The notes under the pieces were generated by a model that saw nothing but the letters and a program-made list of their open reading frames with translations, had not been told where the DNA came from and ran no database searches. A stretch of DNA of 30,000 nt, from assembly GCF_033100095.1 (NCBI RefSeq), contig NZ_CP136921.1, positions 1-30,000 on the forward strand, read 5' to 3'. Origin of the DNA: Diaphorobacter limosus. Lineage in GTDB: Bacteria; Pseudomonadota; Gammaproteobacteria; Burkholderiales; Burkholderiaceae_C. The translations under genes were made by a program, and so were the position numbers. Shown here piece after piece: positions 5,975-13,809 of this stretch (position 1 is the stretch's first letter; every line of letters starts with the position of its first letter).

Positions 5975-7495
5975 TCAGGCCGCCAGCACCCGGTTCTTGC
6001 CGGCGCGCTTGGCCAGGTACATGCCCTGGTCGGCGCGGCGTATGGCGTCGGCGTGATCGTCGCCCTCCAGCTGGGTCACGCCGGCGCTGAAGGTGATGAG
6101 CACGCGCTCTTTTTCCTTGAGAAAGTAGCGTTTGGTCAGCTCGCGCTGCAGGCGCTCCATGGCCTTGACGCCTTCGGTCAGCTCGGTGTCGGGCAGGATC
6201 AGCACGAACTCCTCACCGCCATAGCGCGCCAGCTGATCCTGGGGGCGCATGACCTCGCGTGTGACCAGCACCAGATGCTTGAGCGCGTCGTCCCCGGCCT
6301 CGTGGCCCAGCCGGTCATTGAGTGACTTGAAGTTGTCCAGATCCAGCAGGGCCAGGCACAGCGGCTTGCCCTGGCGGCGCGCGCGGGCGATTTCACGGCC
6401 TATGGCTTCGTCAAAGCCCTTGCGGTTCAGCGAGCCGGTGAGCGGGTCGTGGCGCGCCTGGATGCTGGCGCGATCGAGCTCCTGGCGCAGCAGATCCATC
6501 TCCTGGTGCGTGGTTTCGGCGCGTTCGCGCAAGTCCTGCAGTTCGGCGCGGGTCAGGCGGCTGTTCAAGGCCACCGCGCGCGTGGCCGCCATGACCTCCT
6601 CCAGCAAGGGCGTGATCTCCTTGAGCTCCGTGGCCTGGCTGATGCGCTCCGCACAGCGCTCCATCTGTTCGCTGTAGCTGCCGCTCGATTCATCCATCTG
6701 CGCCAGGCGCTCGATGAAGGTGGCCAGCAGCTCGCGCATCTGGCTCTGTGCCTGCATGCTGCGATCCTTGGCCTCGGACTGCTTGAAGATCACATCCTTC
6801 AGGCGCTGTTGCACGTCGTCGAGCTGGCGCAGCGTCAAGGGGGGAGTGGAGGCCGTCAGCAGCGCCTCAGCCTGGCCATGCAGCCAGGCGTCGTCGATGC
6901 TCAGGGCGGCGATGTTCTCGAACACCAGGCGCAGCAGGCCGAGCAGGCTCTGACGTATGGCGGCCTGGTCTTCTGCGGCAAACGACAGGCGGTAGCTGTA
7001 GTTGCTCAGCAACTGCTCCGCCGTTGTTACGGGGGGGGTGGGCTCGCGCAGAAAGGCAATGAGCTGCGCGGCAAGCTCATGGATGCGGGGGTCGTCTTCC
7101 CCCAGCGCCGGCAGGGCGTTCTCCACCATGCGCACCAGGTTCTGCGCCAGGCCATGGGGCAGGTGGTCGATGCTGGCGCTGTGTACGGGCGGCACGGGCG
7201 CTGGCGCCAGTCCCAACTTGGCGTAGCCCACGAGGACGTTCTGCAGCATGGACCAGTCCTGCTGCGCAATCGCCTTCTCCAGCAGTTCGGCCTGGCGCTT
7301 TTGCCCAGGTGTCTGGCAGGGCATGACGCGCAAGATCTGACGCAGCTGGGTGGCCGGAAACTGCGGCGCGGAACGCGTTCCTGCCACCTCTTCGTACAGG
7401 GCCCGGTAGTTGTCGGGCGATGGAGTCAGTCGGCGCGTGGCCAGCAGCTTCAGGGTTTCACGCGCGATGTCGGAGGGCGATTTGGCAAAGTCCAT
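5975..7495 (-). CDS. Diguanylate cyclase (GGDEF domain)
   Basis: A 506-residue protein making the second messenger cyclic di-GMP from two GTP. The C-terminal GGDEF domain covers about residues 349-506: it opens with HDPLTGSLNRKGF, has LLDLDNFKSLND, and carries the active-site motif GGEEF at 426-430. The product-inhibition site RPQD (RxxD) sits five residues before GGEEF, so feedback control is expected. The N-terminal 250 residues are helical with no membrane segment, followed by a likely coiled coil before the catalytic domain. I chose ATG at 7495, beginning MDFAKSPSDIARE. The frame stays open another 76 codons upstream, but that part shows low-complexity translation and overlaps the decayed quinone oxidoreductase. 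The regulatory input is unknown; the adjacent phoD suggests shared transcription. Confidence 0.9.
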   Translation of the reverse strand: MDFAKSPSDIARETLKLLATRRLTPSPDNYRALYEEVAGTRSAPQFPATQLRQILRVMPCQTPGQKRQAELLEKAIAQQDWSMLQNVLVGYAKLGLAPAPVPPVHSASIDHLPHGLAQNLVRMVENALPALGEDDPRIHELAAQLIAFLREPTPPVTTAEQLLSNYSYRLSFAAEDQAAIRQSLLGLLRLVFENIAALSIDDAWLHGQAEALLTASTPPLTLRQLDDVQQRLKDVIFKQSEAKDRSMQAQSQMRELLATFIERLAQMDESSGSYSEQMERCAERISQATELKEITPLLEEVMAATRAVALNSRLTRAELQDLRERAETTHQEMDLLRQELDRASIQARHDPLTGSLNRKGFDEAIGREIARARRQGKPLCLALLDLDNFKSLNDRLGHEAGDDALKHLVLVTREVMRPQDQLARYGGEEFVLILPDTELTEGVKAMERLQRELTKRYFLKEKERVLITFSAGVTQLEGDDHADAIRRADQGMYLAKRAGKNRVLAA

Positions 7496-7523
7496 CTGCG
7501 AACGGGGGGGAGACACAAAGGGC

Positions 7524-7533
7524 CACAATTGTG
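7524..7533. promoter_or_regulatory. Palindrome CACAATTGTG in the cyclase leader
   Basis: A perfect 10-base palindrome, extendable to 16 bases with one mismatched pair in each half. It lies 29 bases before the diguanylate cyclase start and just downstream of the predicted promoter. The position suits an operator, but the binding protein is unknown. Confidence 0.35.
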
Positions 7534-7550
7534 ACCGAGCGCCGCATATT

Positions 7551-7579
7551 TGAATAGCTGTGGTGCGCGTAGATGTCAC
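7551..7579 (-). promoter_or_regulatory. Possible sigma-70 promoter of the cyclase-phoD operon
   Basis: On the minus strand GTGACA (7579-7574; five of six bases match TTGACA) is followed after exactly 17 bases by TATTCA (7556-7551; three of six match TATAAT). It would start transcription roughly 50 bases before the ATG at 7495. The weak -10 keeps the confidence low. Confidence 0.33.
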
Positions 7580-7625
7580 CTCGGTTACCAATGCCAGCTT
7601 GCCAGGCAATGGAACGAACGGCCGG

Positions 7626-7896
7626 TCAGACCAATGGCTCGCCCACCGGGTCGTAGAACACGTCAGGGCCCTTTCCAGCGCCCACGGCCTGCACCACGCC
7701 GGCGTATTCCGAACCGGGTACAAACGGCAGGGGCGGCTTCATCTGGTGTTTGTGCTCCACTATCAGCAGATTGGGGAAGTTGAGGCTGGTGGCACGGATT
7801 TCCATCGGCACCTCGCGGGCCTGGGGGCGGGTGTGGGCAATTGAGTCCATTGCAGTGCCTCGACGTCGTTACGGTGGTTCAGGGCCAGGCGCGCAT
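7626..7896 (-). pseudogene. Decayed quinone oxidoreductase (zinc-independent, MDR family)
   Basis: Translated pieces match the N-terminal third of NAD(P)H:quinone oxidoreductases but cannot form a working enzyme. From a start-like ATG at 7896 one frame gives a family-like beginning with [15 protein letters not shown]. The match then moves to another frame for REVPMEIRATSLNFPNLLIV, then HQMKPPLPFVPGSEYAGVV, the typical substrate-entry region. Directly after VQAVGAG the sequence jumps to PDVFYDPVGEP, which in the family lies about 100 residues further on, so the coenzyme-binding middle is deleted. The frame stops at 7626. The normal length is about 325 residues; fewer than 90 remain. The gene-to-family match is from memory. 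Confidence 0.7.
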
Positions 7897-7994
7897 GGAA
7901 GACTCATGTCCTTTGGGTATTGGGGCGCATCATGGAGGGCGTGGCACTGCCCCGTCTGTCTTGGGTTCGAGCGTGCTGGACACCAGGGGCCTTC

Positions 7995-8000
7995 TACAAT
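7995..8000 (+). promoter_or_regulatory. Possible -10 box for surE
   Basis: TACAAT, five of six bases of the sigma-70 -10 consensus, lies 24 bases before the surE ATG. No matching -35 hexamer is visible at 16-19 bases upstream, so the call is weak. Confidence 0.28.
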
Positions 8001-8024
8001 GCGTTGCATTCAGTCACATTGACC

Positions 8025-8807
8025 ATGAAAATTCTCATTTCCAACGACGATGGCTACCAGGCGCCGGGGATCGTGGCGCTGCATGACGCCCTCAAGGCCA
8101 TTGCCGACGTCGAGGTGGTGGCGCCGGAACACAACAACAGTGCCAAGTCGAACGCCTTGACGTTGCATTCGCCGCTGTACGTGCACCGGGCAGCCAACGG
8201 TTTTCGCTATGTGAACGGCACGCCGGCCGACTGCGTGCACATTGCGCTCACGGGCCTGCTGGGCTACCGGCCGGATCTGGTCGTCTCGGGCATCAACAAC
8301 GGCGCCAACATGGGCGACGACACCATTTACTCCGGCACCGTGGGTGCAGCCATGGAGGGCTATCTGTTCGGTATTCCGTCGATTGCCTTGTCGCAGGTGG
8401 ACAAGGGATGGGGCGAGATCGATTCCGCGGCGCGCAAGGCGTGCGAGATCGTGGAGCAGATGCAGCGGCACCATCTGGTGGGGCAGTCCCCATGGCTGCT
8501 CAATATCAACATTCCCAACATGCCTTTCGAGGCGCTGCGCTCCTTGCGCCTGTGCCGCCTGGGCCGGCGCCACGCGGCCGAGCGCGTCATAGAGCAGCAA
8601 AGTCCGCGCGGCGAACTGATGTACTGGATAGGCGGCGCCGGCGCCGCCAAGGATGCCGCCGAGGGCACCGACTTCCATGCCACGGCGCATGGCCATGTGT
8701 CCATGACCCCGTTGAAGGTGGATCTGACAGACCATGATGGCCTGGGCTACTGGGCCCAGACCGCTGCGCGCCTGGCTGTGCCAGGCTTGCCAGGCGGGGG
8801 GCTGTGA
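8025..8807 (+). CDS. surE: 5'/3'-nucleotidase SurE
   Basis: A 260-residue SurE phosphatase, a cytoplasmic metal-dependent enzyme that dephosphorylates nucleoside 5'- and 3'-monophosphates and short polyphosphate. It contributes to stationary-phase survival in other bacteria. The start [16 protein letters not shown] gives the metal-binding Asn-Asp-Asp (7-9). [17 protein letters not shown] and [26 protein letters not shown] follow in family order, and the C terminus carries [17 protein letters not shown] take ATG at 8025 because it places the canonical MKIL at the N terminus; an in-frame extension to 7920 has no family similarity. The stop overlaps the pcm start as TGATG. Confidence 0.96.
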   Translation: MKILISNDDGYQAPGIVALHDALKAIADVEVVAPEHNNSAKSNALTLHSPLYVHRAANGFRYVNGTPADCVHIALTGLLGYRPDLVVSGINNGANMGDDTIYSGTVGAAMEGYLFGIPSIALSQVDKGWGEIDSAARKACEIVEQMQRHHLVGQSPWLLNINIPNMPFEALRSLRLCRLGRRHAAERVIEQQSPRGELMYWIGGAGAAKDAAEGTDFHATAHGHVSMTPLKVDLTDHDGLGYWAQTAARLAVPGLPGGGL

Positions 8808-9580
8808 TGCAGCGGCGTCCTGGGTTTCCCGCGCGCCTGGACAGGCCGCAGGCTGGGGCGATGACGCCCACGGTTCCGGCTGCGCGCTTGGCACGTGAGA
8901 CTCAGCCACCCAAGCCGCAGGGTGTGGGGCTGGATTCCGCGGCGGTGCGCGCGCGCATGGTGCAGCGCCTGGCCGCGGCTGGTATCGCTGCGGCACCTGT
9001 GCTGCAGGCCATGGGGGCGGTGGAGCGGCATCGCTTCGTGGATACCGCCCTGGCGAACCAGGCCTATGAGGACACCAGCCTGCCCATCGGCCTGGGTCAG
9101 ACCATCTCCAAGCCCAGCGTGGTGGCACGCATGATCGAGCTGCTGCTGGGCGCGGAATGTGCGCGTGCCGGCGCCCTGGGCCGGGTGCTGGAAATCGGCA
9201 CCGGCTGCGGCTACCAGGCGGCCGTGCTGGCCCGGCTGGCGCGTGAGGTGTACACCATCGAGCGCCTGCGCGCGTTGCACGAAAAGGCGCGTGAACATCT
9301 GCGCCCGCTGCGCCTGGCCAATGTGCACCTGATCCTCGGTGACGGCATGCTGGGCTATGCAGCCGGCGCTCCCTATGCGGGCATCATTTCTGCGGCAGGC
9401 GGCGACAGCCTGCCCATGCAGTGGTGCGAGCAACTGGCCGTAGGTGGACGCCTCGTGGCGCCGATGGCGGGCGCCGATGGACGCCAGCTGTTGCTGGTTG
9501 TGGACAAAACCCTGCAGGGCTTGAAACAAAGCGTTCTCGAGGCCGTGCATTTCGTCCCCTTAAAATCTGGGGTTGCTTGA
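8807..9580 (+). CDS. pcm: Protein-L-isoaspartate O-methyltransferase
   Basis: A 257-residue SAM-dependent methyltransferase that methylates isoaspartyl residues in aged proteins so that they can be repaired. The first 45 residues are a variable, basic lead. The catalytic region follows: VQRLAAAGI, ALANQAYEDTSLPIGLGQTISKPSVVARM (substrate-binding region), then the SAM motif VLEIGTGCGYQAAVLA and VYTIERL. The DGMLGY and GGRLVAPM motifs lie further on. ATG at 8807 overlaps the surE stop (TGATG); GTG at 8804 is in frame one codon earlier and also possible. The surE-pcm-nlpD order is the widespread proteobacterial one and supports the call. Confidence 0.95.
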   Translation: MQRRPGFPARLDRPQAGAMTPTVPAARLARETQPPKPQGVGLDSAAVRARMVQRLAAAGIAAAPVLQAMGAVERHRFVDTALANQAYEDTSLPIGLGQTISKPSVVARMIELLLGAECARAGALGRVLEIGTGCGYQAAVLARLAREVYTIERLRALHEKAREHLRPLRLANVHLILGDGMLGYAAGAPYAGIISAAGGDSLPMQWCEQLAVGGRLVAPMAGADGRQLLLVVDKTLQGLKQSVLEAVHFVPLKSGVA

Positions 9581-9591
9581 AGGAATTGCTT

Positions 9592-10512
9592 ATGTTGGTA
9601 TCGCGTGGTCTTGTGGCTTGGGGGATGGTGGCTCTGGCTGGCATGGGGCTGGTGGGTTGCGGCACTCCGGTGAACAAGGCTCCGGTGGTGGATCGTGGCA
9701 CCTTTGCCAATGGCGGCGCTACGCCGCCTCCTGCCGCGCCCGAGGTCAAACCCCTGCCGGGGGCTGAGAACGCCGGCAAGCCGGGTTATTACACCGTCAA
9801 GCCAGGGGACACCCTGATTCGCATTGGCCTGGATAACGGGCAGAGCTGGAAAGACATCGCACGTTGGAACAATCTGGATAACGCCAACCTGATCGAGGTC
9901 GGCCAGGTGTTGCGCGTGGTTCCGCCAGGGGCGCCGAGTTCTGCGGTGGCATCCGACACGGGTGTCGTCACGCGGCCGGTCACGACGTCGCCCGTGGCGC
10001 CATCCTCGTCGGCCAGTGCGCCCAAGGTGGGGCCTCCGACCGCAGCGGCTTCCACTCCAGCGGCGCCGGTGGAGCCGATTGCTGCGCCCGCGCCGGCACC
10101 AGCGCCGGCACCCGCGCCGGCGCCCGCCGTGGCTGGTGGTGTGGACGACATGCATTTCATCTGGCCCTCGTCAGGCTCCCTGCTGGCGGGCTTTGACGAG
10201 GCGCGCAACAAGGGTTTCGATATTGCTGGCAAGGCGGGTGATCCGGTACTGGCCGCGGCCGATGGCCGCGTGGTGTATGCCGGCGCCGGCCTGCGTGGCT
10301 ATGGCAACCTGGTGATCCTCAAGCACAACAACACCTTTCTCACGGCCTACGCGCACAACCAGACGCTGCTGGTGAAGGAAGACCAGAACGTGCGCCGGGG
10401 CCAGAAGATCGCCGAGATGGGCAGCACCGATGCCGACCGGGTGAAGCTGCACTTCGAGATCCGCCGCCAGGGCAAGCCGGTGGATCCGGCCCGCTACCTG
10501 CCAGCACGTTGA
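9592..10512 (+). CDS. nlpD: NlpD-like lipoprotein (LysM + degenerate LytM domain)
   Basis: A 306-residue outer-membrane lipoprotein. NlpD activates the amidase AmiC so that septal peptidoglycan is split at division. The signal ends in a lipobox LVGC (Cys23). A LysM peptidoglycan-binding domain covers about residues 64-107 (YYTVKPGDTLIRI to EVGQVLRV). A Pro/Ala-rich linker with repeated Ala-Pro pairs follows, then a C-terminal M23/LytM domain. Its zinc site is degenerate: NKGFD replaces the HxxxD motif and KLHFEI replaces HxHFE. That is how non-catalytic activators differ from true endopeptidases. AAGGA at 9580-9584, 7 bases before ATG 9592, sets the start; the frame continues upstream inside pcm without a family match. 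rluD overlaps its stop. Confidence 0.92.
   Translation: MLVSRGLVAWGMVALAGMGLVGCGTPVNKAPVVDRGTFANGGATPPPAAPEVKPLPGAENAGKPGYYTVKPGDTLIRIGLDNGQSWKDIARWNNLDNANLIEVGQVLRVVPPGAPSSAVASDTGVVTRPVTTSPVAPSSSASAPKVGPPTAAASTPAAPVEPIAAPAPAPAPAPAPAPAVAGGVDDMHFIWPSSGSLLAGFDEARNKGFDIAGKAGDPVLAAADGRVVYAGAGLRGYGNLVILKHNNTFLTAYAHNQTLLVKEDQNVRRGQKIAEMGSTDADRVKLHFEIRRQGKPVDPARYLPAR
10081..10136 (+). repeat. Ala-Pro repeat in the NlpD linker
   Basis: Alternating GCG/GCA/GCC and CCG/CCC codons encode about eight consecutive Ala-Pro units. This is a flexible linker between the LysM and LytM domains, of the kind that can slip and change length between strains. Confidence 0.7.
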
Positions 10513-11543
10513 GCACGCCGGTGGCCGGCGACGGCTTGCAGTGGCCGGACGAGGAGTCCGAGCCGCAGGATTCAGGCGAAGCCTGCGCATCGGGGCAGGC
10601 CGATGCGGATCTGGAGCTGCGCCAAGTGGAGGTGTCTGCAGTGCAGCACCAGGCCCGGCTGGACAAGGCCTTGGCGGAGCTGGTTCCAGAGTTTTCCCGC
10701 AGCTATCTGCAGCAGTTGCTGTCCCAGGGGTGCGTACGCCTTAATGACCAGGTGGCGCACAAACCCGCGCACAAGGTCAGGGCCGGCGATCGCGTGGTGG
10801 TGGAGATGCGCCCAACGCAGCAAAGCCAGGCCTTCAAACCCGAGCAATTACCCCTGGACGTGGTGTACGAGGATGCCCATTTGCTGGTCGTCAACAAACC
10901 AGCCGGGCTGGTGGTGCATCCGGCGCCGGGCAACTGGAGTGGCACCTTGCTCAATGCCTTGCTCGGGCGCGATGCGCAGGCGCTGCAAGTGCCGCGCGCC
11001 GGCATAGTGCACCGGTTGGACAAGGACACCAGCGGCCTCATGGTGGTGGCGCGCAGCCGCCCGGTCATGGATGCGCTGGTGCGCATGATCGCGGCGCGCG
11101 AGGTCAGTCGCCAGTATCTGGCGCTGGCCTGGGGGCGGTGGGCGGGTGCGGCGCAGCGCGTTGTTCAGGCGCCCATTGGTCGAGACCCGCGCAATCGCCT
11201 GCGCATGGCGACGGTCGATCTGCAGCAGCACCCGGGCAAGCCGGCGCGCACCGACTTCGAGCTGCTGGTCGGCAACGATGAGGTGTGCCTGGTGCGCTGC
11301 ACATTGCACACCGGGCGCACGCACCAGATCCGCGTGCACATGGCGTCCCTGCGCCACCCCCTGGTGGCCGACGGGCTGTACGGCGGCGCACTCGGGGGCG
11401 TTCTGCAGCGCCAGGCCTTGCATGCGTTTCGCCTGGCGTTCCAGCATCCCGTCACCGGACAGGCCATGGAGTTGCGCGCGCCGCTGCCAGCGGACATGCT
11501 GCAGGCCCTTGATTTCTGGGCTCTGGGCTACAATGGCGGCTGA
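10509..11543 (+). CDS. rluD: 23S rRNA pseudouridine synthase RluD
   Basis: A 344-residue RluA-family pseudouridine synthase. RluD converts uridines 1911, 1915 and 1917 (E. coli numbering) of helix 69 in 23S rRNA, and so supports ribosome assembly. An N-terminal S4 RNA-binding domain spans about residues 45-100 (ARLDKALAELVPEFSRSYLQQLL). The catalytic domain has VVNKPAGLVVHPAPGN and the motif GIVHRLDKDTSGLMVVAR with the catalytic Asp, then GRTHQIRVHMASL near the end. The likely start is TTG at 10509, overlapping the nlpD stop as TTGA; GTG at 10521 is an alternative. Neither has a strong Shine-Dalgarno, which suggests coupling to nlpD. Confidence 0.93.
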   Translation: MSTPVAGDGLQWPDEESEPQDSGEACASGQADADLELRQVEVSAVQHQARLDKALAELVPEFSRSYLQQLLSQGCVRLNDQVAHKPAHKVRAGDRVVVEMRPTQQSQAFKPEQLPLDVVYEDAHLLVVNKPAGLVVHPAPGNWSGTLLNALLGRDAQALQVPRAGIVHRLDKDTSGLMVVARSRPVMDALVRMIAAREVSRQYLALAWGRWAGAAQRVVQAPIGRDPRNRLRMATVDLQQHPGKPARTDFELLVGNDEVCLVRCTLHTGRTHQIRVHMASLRHPLVADGLYGGALGGVLQRQALHAFRLAFQHPVTGQAMELRAPLPADMLQALDFWALGYNGG

Positions 11544-11557
11544 CGGCTGATCAGCCG
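11544..11557. other. Perfect 14-base palindrome after rluD
   Basis: CGGCTGATCAGCCG begins one base after the rluD TGA. It could fold at the end of the transcript, but no T tract follows, so it is not a standard rho-independent terminator. The remaining 150 bases to scpB hold no gene and no clear promoter that I can see. Confidence 0.4.
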
Positions 11558-11706
11558 CTGGTGCTGCCGGTTGCATACTGCGTACCGCATGTTGGCCCCA
11601 TGATGGCGCGCTGCCACTTGCAGCACTTTCGCGCCGCAGATGTCCTCCAATCCCAGGCAACCACTCCGCTGCGGAGTACGGAAGCCCTCATCGGAACTGC
11701 TGAAGC

Positions 11707-12408
11707 ATGAATTCGGTGGATGCCAAACGGGTTCTTGAAACCGCGTTGATCTGCGCCCCGCAGCCCGTGACCGTGCGCGAATTGCGTACCCTGTTCGACG
11801 ATGCGCTGGGCTCGGATACGGTGAAGATGCTGTTGCTGCAGTTGCAGCAGGATTGGGCCTTGCGCGGGGTGGAGTTGGTACAGGTGGCGACGGGGTGGCG
11901 TTTTCAAAGCCGCCCCGAAATGCGCGAGTACCTGGATCGACTGCACCCGGAAAAACCCCCGCGCTATACCCGGGCCACGCTGGAGACCCTGGCCATCATC
12001 GCCTACCGCCAGCCGGTGACGCGCGGCGATATCGAGGACATACGCGGCGTGACCGTGAACAGCCTGATCATCAAGCAGCTGGAGGACAGGGGCTGGGTCG
12101 AGGTCATAGGCCATCGCGAGACAGTTGGGCGCCCGGCATTGTTCGCCACTACGCGGCAGTTTCTGGACGATCTGGGTCTGCAGTCGCTGGATCAGTTGCC
12201 CACGCTGGACGACCCCGGCGTTCAGGCCACGGTATTTGAAGCGCTGGCCGATGCCCCCGAGGTGCAGCGGCCAGACAAGTTGGAGATGAAAGTGGCCCTG
12301 GATATTGCTGAAACGCCAGCCCAGGGTGATGCGGACATGGCAGACGCCCCCGTCGAGTCCGGTGGTGTGGAAAACGAGGAAGCAGACGATGGCGTCACAG
12401 GAACATGA
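11707..12408 (+). CDS. scpB: Segregation and condensation protein B
   Basis: A 233-residue ScpB. With ScpA and SMC it forms the condensin complex that compacts and segregates the chromosome. The family's two winged-helix domains are visible: residues about 5-75 ([50 protein letters not shown]) and about 90-165. The second contains [27 protein letters not shown] and [30 protein letters not shown]. The C terminus after about 180 is acidic and variable. No scpA is next to it here. The stop at 12408 lies one base before the chosen rluB start, so the two genes form an operon, an arrangement common in proteobacteria. Confidence 0.94.
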   Translation: MNSVDAKRVLETALICAPQPVTVRELRTLFDDALGSDTVKMLLLQLQQDWALRGVELVQVATGWRFQSRPEMREYLDRLHPEKPPRYTRATLETLAIIAYRQPVTRGDIEDIRGVTVNSLIIKQLEDRGWVEVIGHRETVGRPALFATTRQFLDDLGLQSLDQLPTLDDPGVQATVFEALADAPEVQRPDKLEMKVALDIAETPAQGDADMADAPVESGGVENEEADDGVTGT

Positions 12409-12409
12409 T

Positions 12410-13732
12410 ATGAATGACACGCACAAGGATCTGGATGCCGCGCAGCCGGCTGCCCAGGCGCCGGCCGGCTCCGTTGACGAGCCCAGGGCGCGCCGGCCGC
12501 GCCAGCGCAAACCGGGCCAGATCGCAGATTCAGCCTCATTCGCGCAGCAGCCCATGGCGCAGCAGGCCGAAGAACCAGGCCAGAAACCGCAACGCGACTC
12601 CCGTGGCCCGCAGGGCAGGCGGGGCGGCAAGTCTTCTGCCGATCGCGAAGGCTATCGGTTTGCCGACGTGGTCTCGGGCCAGCTCGACCAGGATGAGACT
12701 GACACCGAGGTGGCACCCGCCAAACGCGTGCTGCTGCCCCAGCCGGAGACGCCCAAGTTGCACAAGGTGCTGGCCCAGGCCGGCATGGGTTCGCGCCTGG
12801 AGATGGAACAGCTCATTCTTGAAGGGCGTATCTCGGTGAACAACGAGCCCGCCCATGTCGGCCAGCGCGTGCAGTTTGGCGATCAGATCAAGGTCAATGG
12901 CAAACCCATCCGTTTTCGTATTGCGCCGCCACCGACGCGCGTGATTGCCTATCACAAGCCGGCCGGGGAAATCGTGACGCACGATGACCCGCAGAACCGC
13001 CCCACGGTGTTCCGCAAGCTGCCGCGGCTGGTGCAGGGCAAATGGCAGTCGGTTGGGCGGCTGGATTTGAACACCGAAGGCCTGCTGCTGTTCACCAGCT
13101 CGGGGGAACTGGCCAACAGGCTCATGCACCCGCGCTTTGGCCTGGAGCGGGAGTACGCGGTGCGCGTGCTGGGCGCTTTGAGCGACGAGGAAAAGCAGCG
13201 CCTGCTCGATGGTGTGCAGCTCGAGGACGGCATGGCGGCCTTTGGCTCCATTGACGAGGGCGGGGGCGAGGGCGCCAATTGCTGGTATCGCGTGACGATT
13301 TCGGAGGGGCGCAACCGCGAGGTCAGGCGCATGTTGGAGGCCGTGGGGCATGCGGTCAGCCGGTTGATCCGCATACGCTACGGCGCCATGCTGCTGCCGC
13401 GCGGCTTGAAGCGCGGCGCCTGGATGGAGCTCGACGAGCACGACATCCAGGCCCTGATGCAGGCTGCTGGCGCACCGCTCGATGGTGCCGGTGCAGGTCG
13501 GCAGCCGGGCGGGCAGGGCAACAACAACGCACGCCGTGGCGAGCGCAAGCCCATGGGCGGCAAGATGGCTGGTGGCGGTCGCAGCAAGAGCCTGGCGCGC
13601 GATGGGCGATCCACCGGCAATGCCCAGCCCGACCCGATGAAAACCTCGGTCGGCTATATCGGCGCCGACAGTTTCCTGCGCCAGCGTCAGCAGCAACGCA
13701 GCGGTGGCGGCGCGCGCCGCGGCCGCCGATAG
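12410..13732 (+). CDS. rluB: 23S rRNA pseudouridine synthase RluB
   Basis: A 440-residue RsuA-family pseudouridine synthase; RluB modifies U2605 of 23S rRNA. The first 115 residues are a charged, disordered lead (rich in Gln, Arg, Gly). An S4 domain follows ([28 protein letters not shown]), then the catalytic domain with [17 protein letters not shown], the motif [14 protein letters not shown] with the catalytic Asp, and [24 protein letters not shown] basic Gly/Arg-rich tail of about 90 residues ends in ARRGRR and probably binds rRNA. Two starts are possible: ATG 12389 and ATG 12410. I prefer 12410, which has AGGAA 6 bases upstream and lies next to the scpB stop. Both extensions make it longer than E. 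coli RluB (about 290 residues). Confidence 0.92.
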   Translation: MNDTHKDLDAAQPAAQAPAGSVDEPRARRPRQRKPGQIADSASFAQQPMAQQAEEPGQKPQRDSRGPQGRRGGKSSADREGYRFADVVSGQLDQDETDTEVAPAKRVLLPQPETPKLHKVLAQAGMGSRLEMEQLILEGRISVNNEPAHVGQRVQFGDQIKVNGKPIRFRIAPPPTRVIAYHKPAGEIVTHDDPQNRPTVFRKLPRLVQGKWQSVGRLDLNTEGLLLFTSSGELANRLMHPRFGLEREYAVRVLGALSDEEKQRLLDGVQLEDGMAAFGSIDEGGGEGANCWYRVTISEGRNREVRRMLEAVGHAVSRLIRIRYGAMLLPRGLKRGAWMELDEHDIQALMQAAGAPLDGAGAGRQPGGQGNNNARRGERKPMGGKMAGGGRSKSLARDGRSTGNAQPDPMKTSVGYIGADSFLRQRQQQRSGGGARRGRR

Positions 13733-13748
13733 GGAATTGGCGAAAAGT

Positions 13749-13754
13749 TAGAAT
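13749..13754 (+). promoter_or_regulatory. Possible -10 box for ndk
   Basis: TAGAAT, four to five bases from consensus, lies 55 bases before the ndk ATG in the gap after rluB. The base composition here turns A+T-rich. No convincing -35 is seen 17 bases upstream. Confidence 0.3.
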
Positions 13755-13809
13755 GTGCGGTTTTGCCTACATGGCAAAAAAACCGCAACACCCTACTCAA
13801 GGAAATCAT

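Noticed and set aside
7551..7575. AATAGCTGT as a second, degraded copy of the ispG-hisS palindromic repeat
   Set aside because: Only a 9-base piece matches and neither the hairpin nor the flanking AAATAATAG repeats are present.
7496..7723. 76-codon N-terminal extension of the diguanylate cyclase
   Set aside because: The extension runs into the quinone oxidoreductase remnant and has no family-like sequence; the conserved start MDFAKSPSDIA fits 7495.
10081..10136. Short repeated GC-rich units as a possible CRISPR-like array
   Set aside because: The units are six-base Ala-Pro codon pairs within the nlpD reading frame without spacers.
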